Counted from the first letter of the stretch, positions 17,411 through 26,041 are shown. The stretch is 64,000 bases of DNA from CAJPQU01 sp052170475 (GCA_052170475.1 JBQNAL010000002.1:168741-232740), one strand, 5' to 3'. Notes: a model not told the origin generated them from the letters alone. Program-made: numbers and translations.

Positions 17411-18264
17411 TGGCAGGAGCGATACGGGAATATCGATGGGCGGATGGCAGGACGCTGACGATAGGGCGGCAGACGAAGATCATGGGCATCCTGAACGTCA
17501 CGCCGGATTCTTTCTCGGACGGCGGGCAGTGGAACACGCCGGAAAAGGCGCTGGCGCACGCGCGGCAAATGGTGGCGGAAGGGGCAGACATCATTGACGT
17601 CGGTGCGGAGTCGTCACGCCCGGGCTTCGTCCCCATGTCCGCCGAGGCGGAAATGGAACGGCTGCGTCCCTTTCTTTCGACGTTGCTCAATGCGTTAGAA
17701 GTGCCGATTTCCGTGGATACGTTCAAGGCTGATACGGCGGCGATGGCGGCGGAGATGGGCGTGCATATCCTAAACGACATCTGGGGGCTGCAATATGCAC
17801 CAGAAGTAGGGCGCATGGCGGCGGTGGCGGCGCGGCACCACCTTCCCGTCGTGGTCATGCACAATCAGGAGGGGAAGGCGTACGACGGGGACATCATCGC
17901 CGCCATGAAGGATTTTTTTCGCCACTCCATCGACATCGCGCGGGGCGCGGGGGTAGCGGATACGGATCTTATCCTCGATCCCGGGATCGGGTTTGGCAAG
18001 ACGCCGGAGGCGAATCTCCTCGTATTGAAACGGCTGGAGGAGTTACAGGAGATCGACGGAACGCATTGGCCGCTCCTTTTGGGGACGAGCCGCAAAAGTT
18101 TCATTGGCGCGGCGCTGGATCTGCCGGTGGAGGAGCGCATGGAAGCCACAGGGGCGACTTGTGTTTTCGGGGTCATGAAGGGCTGCGGTATCGTTCGGGT
18201 GCATGAGGTCGCCCCGATGGCGCGGATGTGTCGCATGATCGATAAAATCTTGGAGGTGCGGTAA
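17410..18264 (+). CDS. folP: Dihydropteroate synthase
   Basis: A 284-residue TIM-barrel enzyme that joins dihydropterin pyrophosphate with p-aminobenzoate to make dihydropteroate; the sulfonamide target. Motifs: MGILNVTPDSFSDGG near residue 28, DVGAESSRPG, PISVDTFKAD, LNDIWG, DPGIGFGKTPE and GTSRKSFIG near the end. The start at 17410 overlaps the folE stop and has GGAGGAG 6 bases upstream; an earlier ATG at 17383 lies within folE. All pterin-binding residues expected by eye are present (Thr of ESTRPG is Ser, a mild change). Followed directly by folB. Confidence 0.93.
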   Translation: MAGAIREYRWADGRTLTIGRQTKIMGILNVTPDSFSDGGQWNTPEKALAHARQMVAEGADIIDVGAESSRPGFVPMSAEAEMERLRPFLSTLLNALEVPISVDTFKADTAAMAAEMGVHILNDIWGLQYAPEVGRMAAVAARHHLPVVVMHNQEGKAYDGDIIAAMKDFFRHSIDIARGAGVADTDLILDPGIGFGKTPEANLLVLKRLEELQEIDGTHWPLLLGTSRKSFIGAALDLPVEERMEATGATCVFGVMKGCGIVRVHEVAPMARMCRMIDKILEVR

Positions 18265-18627
18265 ATGGATCGAATTAAATTGGAGGGCATGGAATTTAGC
18301 GGCTGCCACGGTTGTCTGCCGGTGGAAAAGGAGGTTGCGCAGCGCTTTTTGGTAGACGTCTCTCTGTCGTTCAGTCGGTTGACGGCGGGGGAAGCAGACG
18401 ATGCGGCGGCGACGGTGGATTATGCCGCTGTGTTCACCGCCGTGCAGGAGATCGTCGAAGGGCCTACGGTTTCCTTGATCGAGACGCTGGGAGAGCGCAT
18501 TGTCGATGCGATATTTACACAGTTTTCTATGGTGGAAAAGGTGCGGGTGGCGGTGCATAAACCGCAGGCGCCGCTGCCGGGAAAATTCCAAGACGTCAGC
18601 GTGATTCTCGTTCGGCAGCGTCCATGA
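18265..18627 (+). CDS. folB: Dihydroneopterin aldolase
   Basis: A 120-residue enzyme that cleaves dihydroneopterin to hydroxymethyl-dihydropterin and glycolaldehyde. Family features: DRIKLEGMEFSGCHG at the start, the catalytic Glu in LPVEKE, TVDYAAVF, SLIETLGERI, and the conserved KP with catalytic Lys in VHKPQAPLPG. It starts directly after the folP stop, with GGAGGTG as SD, and its stop overlaps folK. Length is normal for the family (about 120). Confidence 0.92.
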   Translation: MDRIKLEGMEFSGCHGCLPVEKEVAQRFLVDVSLSFSRLTAGEADDAAATVDYAAVFTAVQEIVEGPTVSLIETLGERIVDAIFTQFSMVEKVRVAVHKPQAPLPGKFQDVSVILVRQRP

Positions 18628-19151
18628 AGGTGCAACCGGCGGCATACGTTGTCTATTTGGGCCTTGGTGCCAATTTAGGCCGTCGGGCGGACAACATTCG
18701 CCAAGCGCTTGCGCTTTTGGACATCGAGGAAGGCGTGCAAGTGGAGAACGTGTCCTCCTTATATGAAACGGAGCCGTGGGGCGGTGTCGCGCAGCCGCCT
18801 TTTCTTAATGCAGCGGCGGCGGTGGTGTCGGCGCTTCCCGTGTCGGCACTGCTTGCCCTTTGCCAGCGCATTGAAAACACGTTAGGGCGGGTGCGGACGG
18901 TGCACTGGGGCGCACGGACGATCGACGTCGATCTGCTCTACGTTCCAGGCTTTTCCTGTCAGACACCGACGCTAACCTTGCCCCATCCCTATCTGACTGC
19001 ACGCGCTTTCGTCCTGCTGCCGCTCGCCGAGATCGCGCCATCCCTCGTCATTTTGGGAAAATGTGTGGCGGATTGGGCAGCGTCTGTACCGGGGCGGGCG
19101 GGCGTTCGGCGCTTGCAGCAGCCCCCCGCTGATACACCGGGGACGTGGTAA
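18624..19151 (+). CDS. folK: 2-amino-4-hydroxy-6-hydroxymethyldihydropteridine pyrophosphokinase
   Basis: A 175-residue kinase that pyrophosphorylates hydroxymethyl-dihydropterin for FolP. Motifs: YLGLGANLGRRADNI at the start, SSLYETEPWG, PFLNAA, and GARTIDVDLL with the two metal-binding Asp. The family pattern RWGPRT reads HWGART here. ATGA overlap with folB shows coupling. The last third of the C-terminal tail runs 104 bases into the end of the convergent tmcAL gene, so both proteins have tails longer than needed for their folds. This completes the order folE-folP-folB-folK. Confidence 0.92.
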   Translation: MKVQPAAYVVYLGLGANLGRRADNIRQALALLDIEEGVQVENVSSLYETEPWGGVAQPPFLNAAAAVVSALPVSALLALCQRIENTLGRVRTVHWGARTIDVDLLYVPGFSCQTPTLTLPHPYLTARAFVLLPLAEIAPSLVILGKCVADWAASVPGRAGVRRLQQPPADTPGTW

Positions 19152-20346
19152 AGTCAGCGCCCCACGGGCGGCGCGGAGAGAGGGTCAGTCCCCAGAGATC
19201 CGTGGCGAGCGTGTCGAGGCGAAGCATGGGAGAAAGCAGCGGTTCTGCTTCTTCTTTAGGCGCTGGTGGGGCGAGCAAATGCTTGACCTTGGTGATGAGG
19301 GGAATCGTGCTTTTTTTATGTATTTCGCGCAGCAGGTGTCGTCCGCGGTCATTGAAGGCGAGGACGCGCGCGTAGAGCGGTCCCACCTCGTCGAAGCATG
19401 CCACCTGTTCGGTGTGCAAGGAGAGCAGGATGCTGAGAAACGTACGCTGGATGCGCGCTGCCGGATAGCGCTTGCTCTGGATGGCTCGCCGAAGCGCCGA
19501 AAGAGAGGTGGCGCTTCGCGCCGCAGAGAGGAAGCGGTTTTCCAATCCTTCGTTGATGCCGTAGAGGGAGCGAAGGTCTTTCGGTGAAGTGGATAAGAGA
19601 CGGGCGAGCAGGGGAAGAAACAGCGCTTCATCCTTTGGCAGACCGCCCTGCTGCGCTTCTTTCAGGCGGGGGACAAGGCGCTTGGGGACGGCGGTTTGCC
19701 ATTCTGCGCCGCCTTGGCGGAGGGCGGTGCGGATGGCGCGGGCGCTTGCGATGGGGGCGCTCACGGCGGTGGTGTGGTAGGCCGCGCTTTCCCGCGGCAG
19801 GATGAGGGCAGCAAGCGGCGAGGAGAACCGCGCTATCGCTTTTAGGTATTCTATCGCTAAGATGGTGTTTGGCTGGCGCAGCAGGTCTGGCGGTGCGTTC
19901 GGTGGGACGGAGACGGCCGCCTCGAGGGCGGCAGCATAGGAAAGGCCTTCTCCCATGAACCGACGGAGCCGCTCCATGGTTTCGGGTTGGCTGCTTTTCT
20001 CCGCCAAGCGACGGAGGAGGCCGATGTCCGTACTTTCCGCGCCGAACGCTAAGGTCTTGACGACGCCTAAGCGAGCCAAGAGGCGGACGCCGCCGCTGGC
20101 GAAGTGCTGGGCGCTGCGGATGGAAAAGACGAAGGGAAGTTCAACGACTAAGTCGAGGCCGTTTTCTACGGCGGCTTTCGCCCGCTGCCATTTGTCCCAT
20201 ACGGCAGGTTCGCCGCGCTGGGTGAAGTGGCCGCTCATGACGGCGAGGCAGAGGGCGTCGGGATGGTGTTGACGAATTTGCTCGATTTGATGGCGGTGGC
20301 CGTTATGAAAGGGATTGTATTCGGCGATGATGCCCACGACATCCAT
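19048..20346 (-). CDS. tmcAL: tRNA(Met) cytidine acetate ligase (YlbM family)
   Basis: A 432-residue enzyme of the YlbM/TmcAL family, which acetylates C34 of elongator tRNA-Met using acetate and ATP. The N-terminus shows the nucleotidyltransferase motif GIIAEYNPFHNGH, then MSGHFTQRGEPA and LVVELPF, all family marks. The start at 20346 is chosen for AAAGGAG 10 bases upstream; a longer frame to 20532 has no family similarity in its first 62 residues. The C-terminal tail, rich in Pro and Ala, overlaps the end of folK by 104 bases on the other strand. Confidence 0.88.
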   Translation of the reverse strand: MDVVGIIAEYNPFHNGHRHQIEQIRQHHPDALCLAVMSGHFTQRGEPAVWDKWQRAKAAVENGLDLVVELPFVFSIRSAQHFASGGVRLLARLGVVKTLAFGAESTDIGLLRRLAEKSSQPETMERLRRFMGEGLSYAAALEAAVSVPPNAPPDLLRQPNTILAIEYLKAIARFSSPLAALILPRESAAYHTTAVSAPIASARAIRTALRQGGAEWQTAVPKRLVPRLKEAQQGGLPKDEALFLPLLARLLSTSPKDLRSLYGINEGLENRFLSAARSATSLSALRRAIQSKRYPAARIQRTFLSILLSLHTEQVACFDEVGPLYARVLAFNDRGRHLLREIHKKSTIPLITKVKHLLAPPAPKEEAEPLLSPMLRLDTLATDLWGLTLSPRRPWGADFTTSPVYQRGAAASAERPPAPVQTLPNPPHIFPK

Positions 20347-20396
20347 GGAAAGGACGCTCCTTTGCCGCCGCGCGCGGCGGTTCATTTTTTGAGGAA

Positions 20397-20419
20397 TCAC
20401 GGGTAAAGTGTGCCCGTGA
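20397..20419. repeat. Perfect inverted repeat between divergent genes
   Basis: TCACGGG, 9 bases, CCCGTGA, midway between tmcAL (minus) and the coiled-coil protein (plus). No T-run follows on the plus strand, so an operator is likelier than a terminator. Confidence 0.4.
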
Positions 20420-20537
20420 GGTTGGCAAAGAGTTTCCGTTCTGTTGAGGAAGTGCATTTTCCTTTCCTTCCTTGCGTGCAGCAGAAAGAGGAGGAAAACG
20501 GAAAAACGGAAGGGCATGGAAAAAGGGGTCACGAGAG

Positions 20538-21260
20538 ATGATGGATGGGGGAGGAACGGCGCTGATCGTGGCGCTGGTATGTATCTGGGTGGCGGTTTTC
20601 CTCGGGGCGGTTTACGGGGGCGTGATGACGGAGGATAAGGGACGATGCCAGCTCTTGTTCGCCGCCGCAGGGCTGTGGGTAGTGATTCTCATCGGCGGAA
20701 GCTGGCTGCTTTTCCCCGAAGAAGCGCCCCCTGCGTTACGGAGAGAGGAGAGCGCGCCGGAGAAAAAAGAGCAGCCACCCTTGCCTACGGGGAATGTGGT
20801 TTTAGTGATCGATGAAGCTACGCTTCCAAAGGAAACGGAAAATCAGCCCTTAGCGATCGAGAGCACGGAAAATCCTGCGGTCAGTCGGGAAAAACGGCAG
20901 GAATTTCGTCGTCTTGGCCGTCATTTGCGCAATATTGAGCAGGGGTTAATGAGCCGGCTGAATCCGCTGACAGCGGAAGCGCAGCGCATTGACCAGAGGT
21001 TCAAGGCACGACAGATCAGCAATTATGATGCGTTGCACCAAAAATCCCAGATCAAGATCCGGCAAGCGGAGATGATCGTGGCCGCCATGGAGGAGAAGCT
21101 CAGCGCTTTAGAAGGGAGCAGGCTCTTGACGGCGGAGGAGATCGGAGCCGACGTGGAGCGAATCAAAAAGCGGCGGGACAGTGCGCAGCAAAAGAGGGAA
21201 GAATATCAAGGCGTTTTGCGCGAACTCGCGGCGAACGCAGAGGTGTTTCGCGATTTGTGA
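20538..21260 (+). CDS. Uncharacterised membrane protein with C-terminal coiled coil
   Basis: A 240-residue protein I do not recognise. Two transmembrane helices lie near the N-terminus (residues about 7-28 and 41-61). A Pro/Glu-rich linker follows (about 65-130), then a charged helical part with heptad-like spacing (about residues 135-235). With two helices in the membrane the coiled coil would face the cytoplasm if both ends are inside. ATG 20538 is preferred, with AAGGGG upstream; a longer frame from 20472 has a Lys/Arg-rich start without an SD. It lies 21 bases before mnmA and is probably co-transcribed with it. Confidence 0.6.
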   Translation: MMDGGGTALIVALVCIWVAVFLGAVYGGVMTEDKGRCQLLFAAAGLWVVILIGGSWLLFPEEAPPALRREESAPEKKEQPPLPTGNVVLVIDEATLPKETENQPLAIESTENPAVSREKRQEFRRLGRHLRNIEQGLMSRLNPLTAEAQRIDQRFKARQISNYDALHQKSQIKIRQAEMIVAAMEEKLSALEGSRLLTAEEIGADVERIKKRRDSAQQKREEYQGVLRELAANAEVFRDL

Positions 21261-21281
21261 ACCGATGGATGGGACAAGGGG

Positions 21282-22427
21282 GTGAGGAGGACGAAGGCAA
21301 AAGGGAAAGTCGTGGTGGCCATGAGCGGAGGCGTAGACAGCTCGGTGGCAGCGGCGCTTCTCGTGCAGGCGGGGTACGAGGTCATCGGGGTGACCATGCG
21401 GCTCTCGGAGGACGTGCGCGGTGGGGATCGGACGGCAGAGGATGCGCGCCGGGTAGCGGACATTTTGCGTATTCCTCATCATGTCGTAGATTTTCGCGCG
21501 CTCTTTCGCCGCCGTGTCATTGACGATTTTATTGCGTCCTATGCGGCGGGGAAAACGCCGAATCCCTGTGTCTCCTGCAATCGTTATCTGAAATTTTCCG
21601 CCATGTGGGAAAAGGCGCGGGCATTGGACTCGGACTTTTTGGCGACGGGGCATTATGCCCGCGTCCTTTGGCATTCTGGGTTGGGACGCTATCAGCTGCT
21701 TAAAGGCCGAGACGAGAGGAAAGACCAATCCTATATGCTGTATACGATTGAGCCGGCTTTATTGCCCCACCTCTTGCTCCCTTTAGGAGGATTTACCAAG
21801 TCGACAATTCGAGACATGGCGGCGGAATTTGATCTGCCGGTGGCGGAGAAAGCGGAGAGCCAAGAAATATGCTTCATCCCCGATGACGATTATGGGCGCT
21901 TTCTGCGGGAAAATTGCGCCGATTGTCTCAAGCCGGGGGAGATCGTCGATGGCGTCGGACGGGTCTTAGGCCGCCATTCCGGCGTGCCGCTCTATACCGT
22001 CGGGCAGCGGCGTGGGCTTGGCATCGCGGCACCGGAGCCACTCTATGTGACCGGGCTGGACATGGTGAAAAATCAGGTCATCGTCGGCAAGGCGGAAGAG
22101 GTATTCGCCGATACACTGATCGCGCAGGACGTGAATTGGCTGACGGACGAGGGAGGTAAAGAACCGCGCCGTATAACAGCGAAGATTCGCTACGGCCACA
22201 GCGGCGCTTGGGCGACGGTGGCACCTTTGGATGCGGCAAGGGTAGAGGTGCGCTTCGACACTTTGCAGCGCGCCATCACGCCGGGGCAGTCGGTGGTGTT
22301 TTACGACGGGGATGAGGTATTGGGCGGCGGTGTGATCGCAGGCCGGGAGCGTGTGTCACAGACGCACCCGATGGGCGTTGACGAGGATGGCGAGAAGAGC
22401 AGGCAGGGACGCGAGCAAGGGAAGTAA
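21282..22427 (+). CDS. mnmA: tRNA 2-thiouridylase
   Basis: A 381-residue enzyme that puts sulfur on U34 of tRNAs for Lys, Glu and Gln, taking it from a sulfurtransferase relay. It shows the PP-loop SGGVDSSV at residues 15-22, the catalytic Cys in NPCVSCN (Cys96/Cys99), and the second catalytic Cys in SQEICFIPD (Cys197). The start is GTG at 21282 to fit the usual 10-12 residues before the PP-loop; the SD is poor and GTG 21312 is possible. The last 24 residues (after VSQTHPMG) are charged and lie in a 72-base overlap with the convergent P-type ATPase-like gene. Confidence 0.92.
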   Translation: MRRTKAKGKVVVAMSGGVDSSVAAALLVQAGYEVIGVTMRLSEDVRGGDRTAEDARRVADILRIPHHVVDFRALFRRRVIDDFIASYAAGKTPNPCVSCNRYLKFSAMWEKARALDSDFLATGHYARVLWHSGLGRYQLLKGRDERKDQSYMLYTIEPALLPHLLLPLGGFTKSTIRDMAAEFDLPVAEKAESQEICFIPDDDYGRFLRENCADCLKPGEIVDGVGRVLGRHSGVPLYTVGQRRGLGIAAPEPLYVTGLDMVKNQVIVGKAEEVFADTLIAQDVNWLTDEGGKEPRRITAKIRYGHSGAWATVAPLDAARVEVRFDTLQRAITPGQSVVFYDGDEVLGGGVIAGRERVSQTHPMGVDEDGEKSRQGREQGK

Positions 22428-24158
22428 GGGGACAACGAGGGCGCTGACAACCCCCGAGAGAAGGCCAAGGGCAGCGGGCATGGCCAGTATCGAGCCGCCA
22501 AAGGCCCAGAGGTAATTTTGTCGAATGGCCGTCGTCGCTCGGCGGCTGAGGGCGAAAAAGTGGGGCAGGACGGTAAAATTTTTTGCGGTGAACACCATGC
22601 GGGAGTTTTTTTGGGCTGGTAAATCGAGCGGCAGTGGGGAAGCGGCGCAGAGCGTCACCGTCAAATCCGCTTGCTGTGCCGTGTCCGGCGCTGCCTCGTG
22701 ATCCAAGAGGGCGACGGTCAGTCCTTGGACTTGCAAGAGTTGAATCGCTTTCGCTTTTTCGGCGGGGGAGACGTCGGCGCGCACCTTGGGGATGTGGAGA
22801 TGTCGGGCGAAGGCTTTGGCGGTGCGAAGACTGTCGCCGGTGAGAAGCACCATCTCTATCCCTGCGGCAGCGAACGCCTTGAGCATGGCGGGGATCTCGG
22901 GGCGCACTTCGTCTTCAAAGGCGATGAGACCTTTGGCGCTTTTGCCGCTGCTGACAAAGAGGACGGTCTTGCCGCGTTCTTCTAATTGGTCGGCTTTGGT
23001 GAGGAGTCCGGCGCTAAGGTAGATTTGTTCTTCTTCGAGCCAGCGCCGATTTCCTACACGCACGGCGGTACCGTTGATGAGGGTTTCGACGCCGCAGCCT
23101 GCAATTTCATTGGTGGCGGCCAATCTTTGCCGGCGGGCGCGGAGGTGAATGGCACGAGTTGCGATGGCTTTGGCCAACGGGTGATAGGAGTTTGCCTCGG
23201 CAGAGGCGGCAAGTCCTATCAAGGTGTCGTCGGTCAGCCCTTCCCCGATGATGTCCGTGATGTGGGGTGTGCCTGCGGTGAGAAAGCCGCTCTTGCCGAG
23301 GACGACGGCGTTTATCTCGGCGGCTGTCTCTATGGCGGTAGTGTCATGGAAGAGAAGGCCGCTCTGCACGCCTTGTTTCATGGCGGCGTGCAGGCTGACC
23401 GCTTCCACGAGGCCGATGGGAATGGGACAAGCGGTGATGAGAACCGCAAAAAATACGCCTGTGCCAACGGAAACCGAGGCGATTTCCGTCCAAATCAACC
23501 CTGCCGTGACGGCAGCGAGCATGGCGATGAGTGCGATGTGGCCGGGGACGCTGGCTCGTTCGGACATCGGTGCGGCGGGCGAGGGAGAGATGGGCAACGC
23601 ATCTGCTTGAGATAGCGCTTCCCCCATGTTTCGTTGGGCGCGGCGGAGGAGATACTCACCGCCGGCTGCGAAGGTGAGGGTAAGGCTCAGGGAGAGTGCA
23701 CAGGCGGCTGGGAGGATGGCGGTATCCGTGGGGATCAGGGATAACGCACTCATTCCGTAACCGAAAGCGGCCAAGGTACTCATCGCGACAAGCGTATCGG
23801 TGTTTGGCACTCGGCGCAGAAGGCGGCTAAGCCCCCGATAGTATAAGGGGGCGTGCAGCAGCATGAGGAGAAACGATGCCGCCATACAGGCGTATGCAGT
23901 TGGATGCAATAGGAAGGATGGAGGGACAAAGGGGAATATAGCCGGATAGAGGGCATCGCCGCCGCTGGCACAGAAGAGTAGGGTGACGATGAGAAAAAGC
24001 AGCAGGAAAAGGGAGAGGAGCAGCTTCGCCAAGGCAAAATTGCTCTGGCGGCGCTGCTCAGCGAGGGCGGGAGGGACGTCGTTGCACATAGTCGCAGACA
24101 TGGCGGCGTTCGGTTCCTCGGATGCGTCTTCTTTTGTGTTCGGCGTGACAGCGGACAT
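22356..24158 (-). CDS. Degenerate copper-type P-ATPase homologue (likely pseudoenzyme)
   Basis: A 600-residue membrane protein built on the CopA-like P1B-ATPase plan but without its catalytic parts. Retained: membrane helices, NTDTLVAMSTLAAFGYG, SYHPLAKAI (His326-Pro327) and the hinge LLTGDSLRTAKAF. Lost: any N-terminal CxxC metal domain; the actuator domain with TGES (residues 180-206 span what is normally over 100); the second Cys of the CPC metal motif (CPIPIGL, residues 244-250); the phosphorylated Asp of DKTGTLT (GKSGFLT, Gly288); the GDGxNDAPAL motif (LDHEAAPDTAQ); and the YN and MxxSS metal residues of the last helices. The frame is open, with SD GAGGAGG and a near-consensus promoter. 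It cannot pump by the known mechanism. A regulatory, scaffold or metal-sensing role is possible; function unknown. Confidence 0.8.
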   Translation of the reverse strand: MSAVTPNTKEDASEEPNAAMSATMCNDVPPALAEQRRQSNFALAKLLLSLFLLLFLIVTLLFCASGGDALYPAIFPFVPPSFLLHPTAYACMAASFLLMLLHAPLYYRGLSRLLRRVPNTDTLVAMSTLAAFGYGMSALSLIPTDTAILPAACALSLSLTLTFAAGGEYLLRRAQRNMGEALSQADALPISPSPAAPMSERASVPGHIALIAMLAAVTAGLIWTEIASVSVGTGVFFAVLITACPIPIGLVEAVSLHAAMKQGVQSGLLFHDTTAIETAAEINAVVLGKSGFLTAGTPHITDIIGEGLTDDTLIGLAASAEANSYHPLAKAIATRAIHLRARRQRLAATNEIAGCGVETLINGTAVRVGNRRWLEEEQIYLSAGLLTKADQLEERGKTVLFVSSGKSAKGLIAFEDEVRPEIPAMLKAFAAAGIEMVLLTGDSLRTAKAFARHLHIPKVRADVSPAEKAKAIQLLQVQGLTVALLDHEAAPDTAQQADLTVTLCAASPLPLDLPAQKNSRMVFTAKNFTVLPHFFALSRRATTAIRQNYLWAFGGSILAMPAALGLLSGVVSALVVPLLPLLASLPALLAILVNAHRVRL

Positions 24159-24226
24159 GGGATAAACCTCCTCGGGGGCGGTGTGCCCCGCGGGTCATTG
24201 ATGCTCGAAAATCGAATGTTTTTTTC

Positions 24227-24256
24227 ATTATGTACCGCCTTTCACGGGGTTGTCAA
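24227..24256 (-). promoter_or_regulatory. Promoter of the P-ATPase-like gene
   Basis: On the minus strand: perfect TTGACA (24251-24256), 18-base spacer, CATAAT (24227-24232). It shows that the degenerate ATPase gene keeps a strong promoter of its own. Confidence 0.65.
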
Positions 24257-24343
24257 TCCCTGTCTGCCATCGCTGGCGAAAAGGATTCGCTCGACAAGAG
24301 AACAGGGGCAAGGTAGGGTTCGCCTGAATGTGTGGGCGCGATA

Positions 24344-24372
24344 TTTACTTATAGGGGGAAACTTGATAAAAT
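24344..24372 (+). promoter_or_regulatory. Promoter of the ispE operon
   Basis: TTTACT at 24344-24349, 17-base spacer, TAAAAT at 24367-24372. Predicted start is about 35 bases before the ispE start codon. Confidence 0.5.
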
Positions 24373-24413
24373 TCTATATGAATTGCGGCAAACGAGAATG
24401 GATGTGATTCGGC

Positions 24414-25283
24414 TTGGTGACCGTAGAGGCCAATGCAAAGATCAATTTGACGCTGGATATTTTGGGGCGGCGCGACGACGGCTATCATGAGGTGGCGATG
24501 GTCATGCAGTCCGTGGGTCTTTTTGATACGCTGCGGATGGAATCCGTACCCGATGGGATTGCGCTGCGCCTGGATACGGCCGATCTTCCTGGCGATGAGA
24601 GAAATTTGGCATGGCGGGCGGCGCGTCTCTTTTTTGATGTCCATGGGCTAAGGTGCGGTGTTCGTATTGAGATTGAAAAGCGCATTCCCATCGCGGCGGG
24701 GCTGGCGGGTGGTTCAGCCGATGCGGCTGCCGTGCTGCGGGGGATGGATGCACTTTTCGAGACGAGGATGTCAGACGCGGACTTGTCTCGCTTGGGGGCG
24801 GAACTTGGCTCCGATGTGCCGTTTTGCTTGCATGGCGGCACGATGTTGGCCACGGGGCGGGGGGAGATCCTCACGCCGCTTTCTCCGGGGCTTACGGCTT
24901 GGGTTGTTTTGGCGAAACCGCCCATCGAGGTATCGACGGCGTGGGCATATCGGACTTTTGACGAGAAGGTAACGGCTGGGCGCCATCGGACACCGGCTAT
25001 GGTACGCGCGATAGAAGAGGGGAAGCTGGCGGGGATTGCGGCGCGCGTGGGGAACGATTTAGAAGCGGTGACGGAAATAGCCCACCCCGTCATTGGCGCA
25101 TATAAACAGATTCTTGTCAACCACGGCGCATTGGTCAGTCTGATGTCGGGGAGCGGGCCGACGGTGTATGCTCTGACCCATGACGAAGAGACGGCGCAAG
25201 AGGCGGCGGCTGCACTCGTGGCCGCGCACCCAGAGGCGGCAGTATTCGTGGTACCTACGGTGGGGGCGAAAGAACTTGTATGA
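24414..25283 (+). CDS. ispE: 4-diphosphocytidyl-2-C-methyl-D-erythritol kinase
   Basis: A 289-residue GHMP kinase that phosphorylates CDP-methylerythritol in the MEP route to isoprenoids. Motifs: AKINLTLDILGRRDDGYHEV at the start, the glycine-rich ATP loop PIAAGLAGGSADAAAVL near residue 93, and SGSGPTVYAL near the end. Start is TTG 24414 or GTG 24417 (adjacent codons); the SD is weak. It heads an apparent unit ispE-gntR-glmU-uvrBAC with short gaps, the first three being a common Firmicute order. Confidence 0.92.
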   Translation: MVTVEANAKINLTLDILGRRDDGYHEVAMVMQSVGLFDTLRMESVPDGIALRLDTADLPGDERNLAWRAARLFFDVHGLRCGVRIEIEKRIPIAAGLAGGSADAAAVLRGMDALFETRMSDADLSRLGAELGSDVPFCLHGGTMLATGRGEILTPLSPGLTAWVVLAKPPIEVSTAWAYRTFDEKVTAGRHRTPAMVRAIEEGKLAGIAARVGNDLEAVTEIAHPVIGAYKQILVNHGALVSLMSGSGPTVYALTHDEETAQEAAAALVAAHPEAAVFVVPTVGAKELV

Positions 25284-25313
25284 GTATGTGTGGAGCGTAA
25301 GCGAGGGAATGGT

Positions 25314-26018
25314 ATGGAGAAAAAATTAGCACCCATTCGGCTGGACAGCTATCAGCCGCTTCGGGAAGTGGTCTGTGAAACGCTGCGGGACGCCATCCGA
25401 AGCGGTATCTTAAAGCCTGGGGAACGGCTCATGGAAATACAGTTGGCGGAGGAGTTGGGCGTCAGCCGCACGCCCGTGCGGGAGGCGATCCGTCGGTTGG
25501 AATTGGAAGGCTATGTCATTATGATGCCCCGGCGTGGGACTTACGTGGCAAACCTTTCCATTCGGGATGTCAATGAAGTGTTTGAGATACGCACGTCGTT
25601 GGAATCTTTGTCCAGCGGTTTGGCGGCGGAGCGCATTACCGACGACGAGTTGGAGCGGCTTCAGCGGCTTTTGGTGCAGATTGGGTCGTATATCGAAATC
25701 GGCGACATGGAGAAGATCGTGGAAACGGACACGGAATTTCATGATCTTCTCTATCAAGCCAGTCGGAATCAACGGTTGGTGGGCATTATTTCCCGTTTGC
25801 GGGAACAGCTCACACGGTTTCGTACGACGTCGATGTCCTTTCCTGGAAGACTGAAAGCGACGCTTGAGGAGCATCGCCTCATCGTGGAGGCCATCGCACA
25901 AGGGGATGTGAAAGCGGCGCGCAAGGCAGCGGAACACCACATGGAAAAGTCTGAGCAGACGCTCTTGGCCAGCATGGAGGCGGGAGGAAAAGGGACGGAA
26001 AACGATGAACGGGTCTAA
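25314..26018 (+). CDS. GntR-family regulator, FadR/FCD type
   Basis: A 234-residue repressor-like protein. Residues 10-75 form the winged helix with ETLRDAIRSGILKPGERLME and ELGVSRTPVREAIRRLE. The C-terminal helical FCD domain keeps the metal-binding pattern: DTEFHDLL, EEHRLIVEAI and AAEHHMEKS. Ligands of this class are usually small organic acids. ATG 25314 has GAGGG upstream; 30 bases after ispE. Regulators in this position between ispE and glmU recur in Negativicutes, but target genes are not known to me. Confidence 0.85.
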   Translation: MEKKLAPIRLDSYQPLREVVCETLRDAIRSGILKPGERLMEIQLAEELGVSRTPVREAIRRLELEGYVIMMPRRGTYVANLSIRDVNEVFEIRTSLESLSSGLAAERITDDELERLQRLLVQIGSYIEIGDMEKIVETDTEFHDLLYQASRNQRLVGIISRLREQLTRFRTTSMSFPGRLKATLEEHRLIVEAIAQGDVKAARKAAEHHMEKSEQTLLASMEAGGKGTENDERV

Positions 26019-26041
26019 TCTTCTCATTGGGAGGCAATAAA

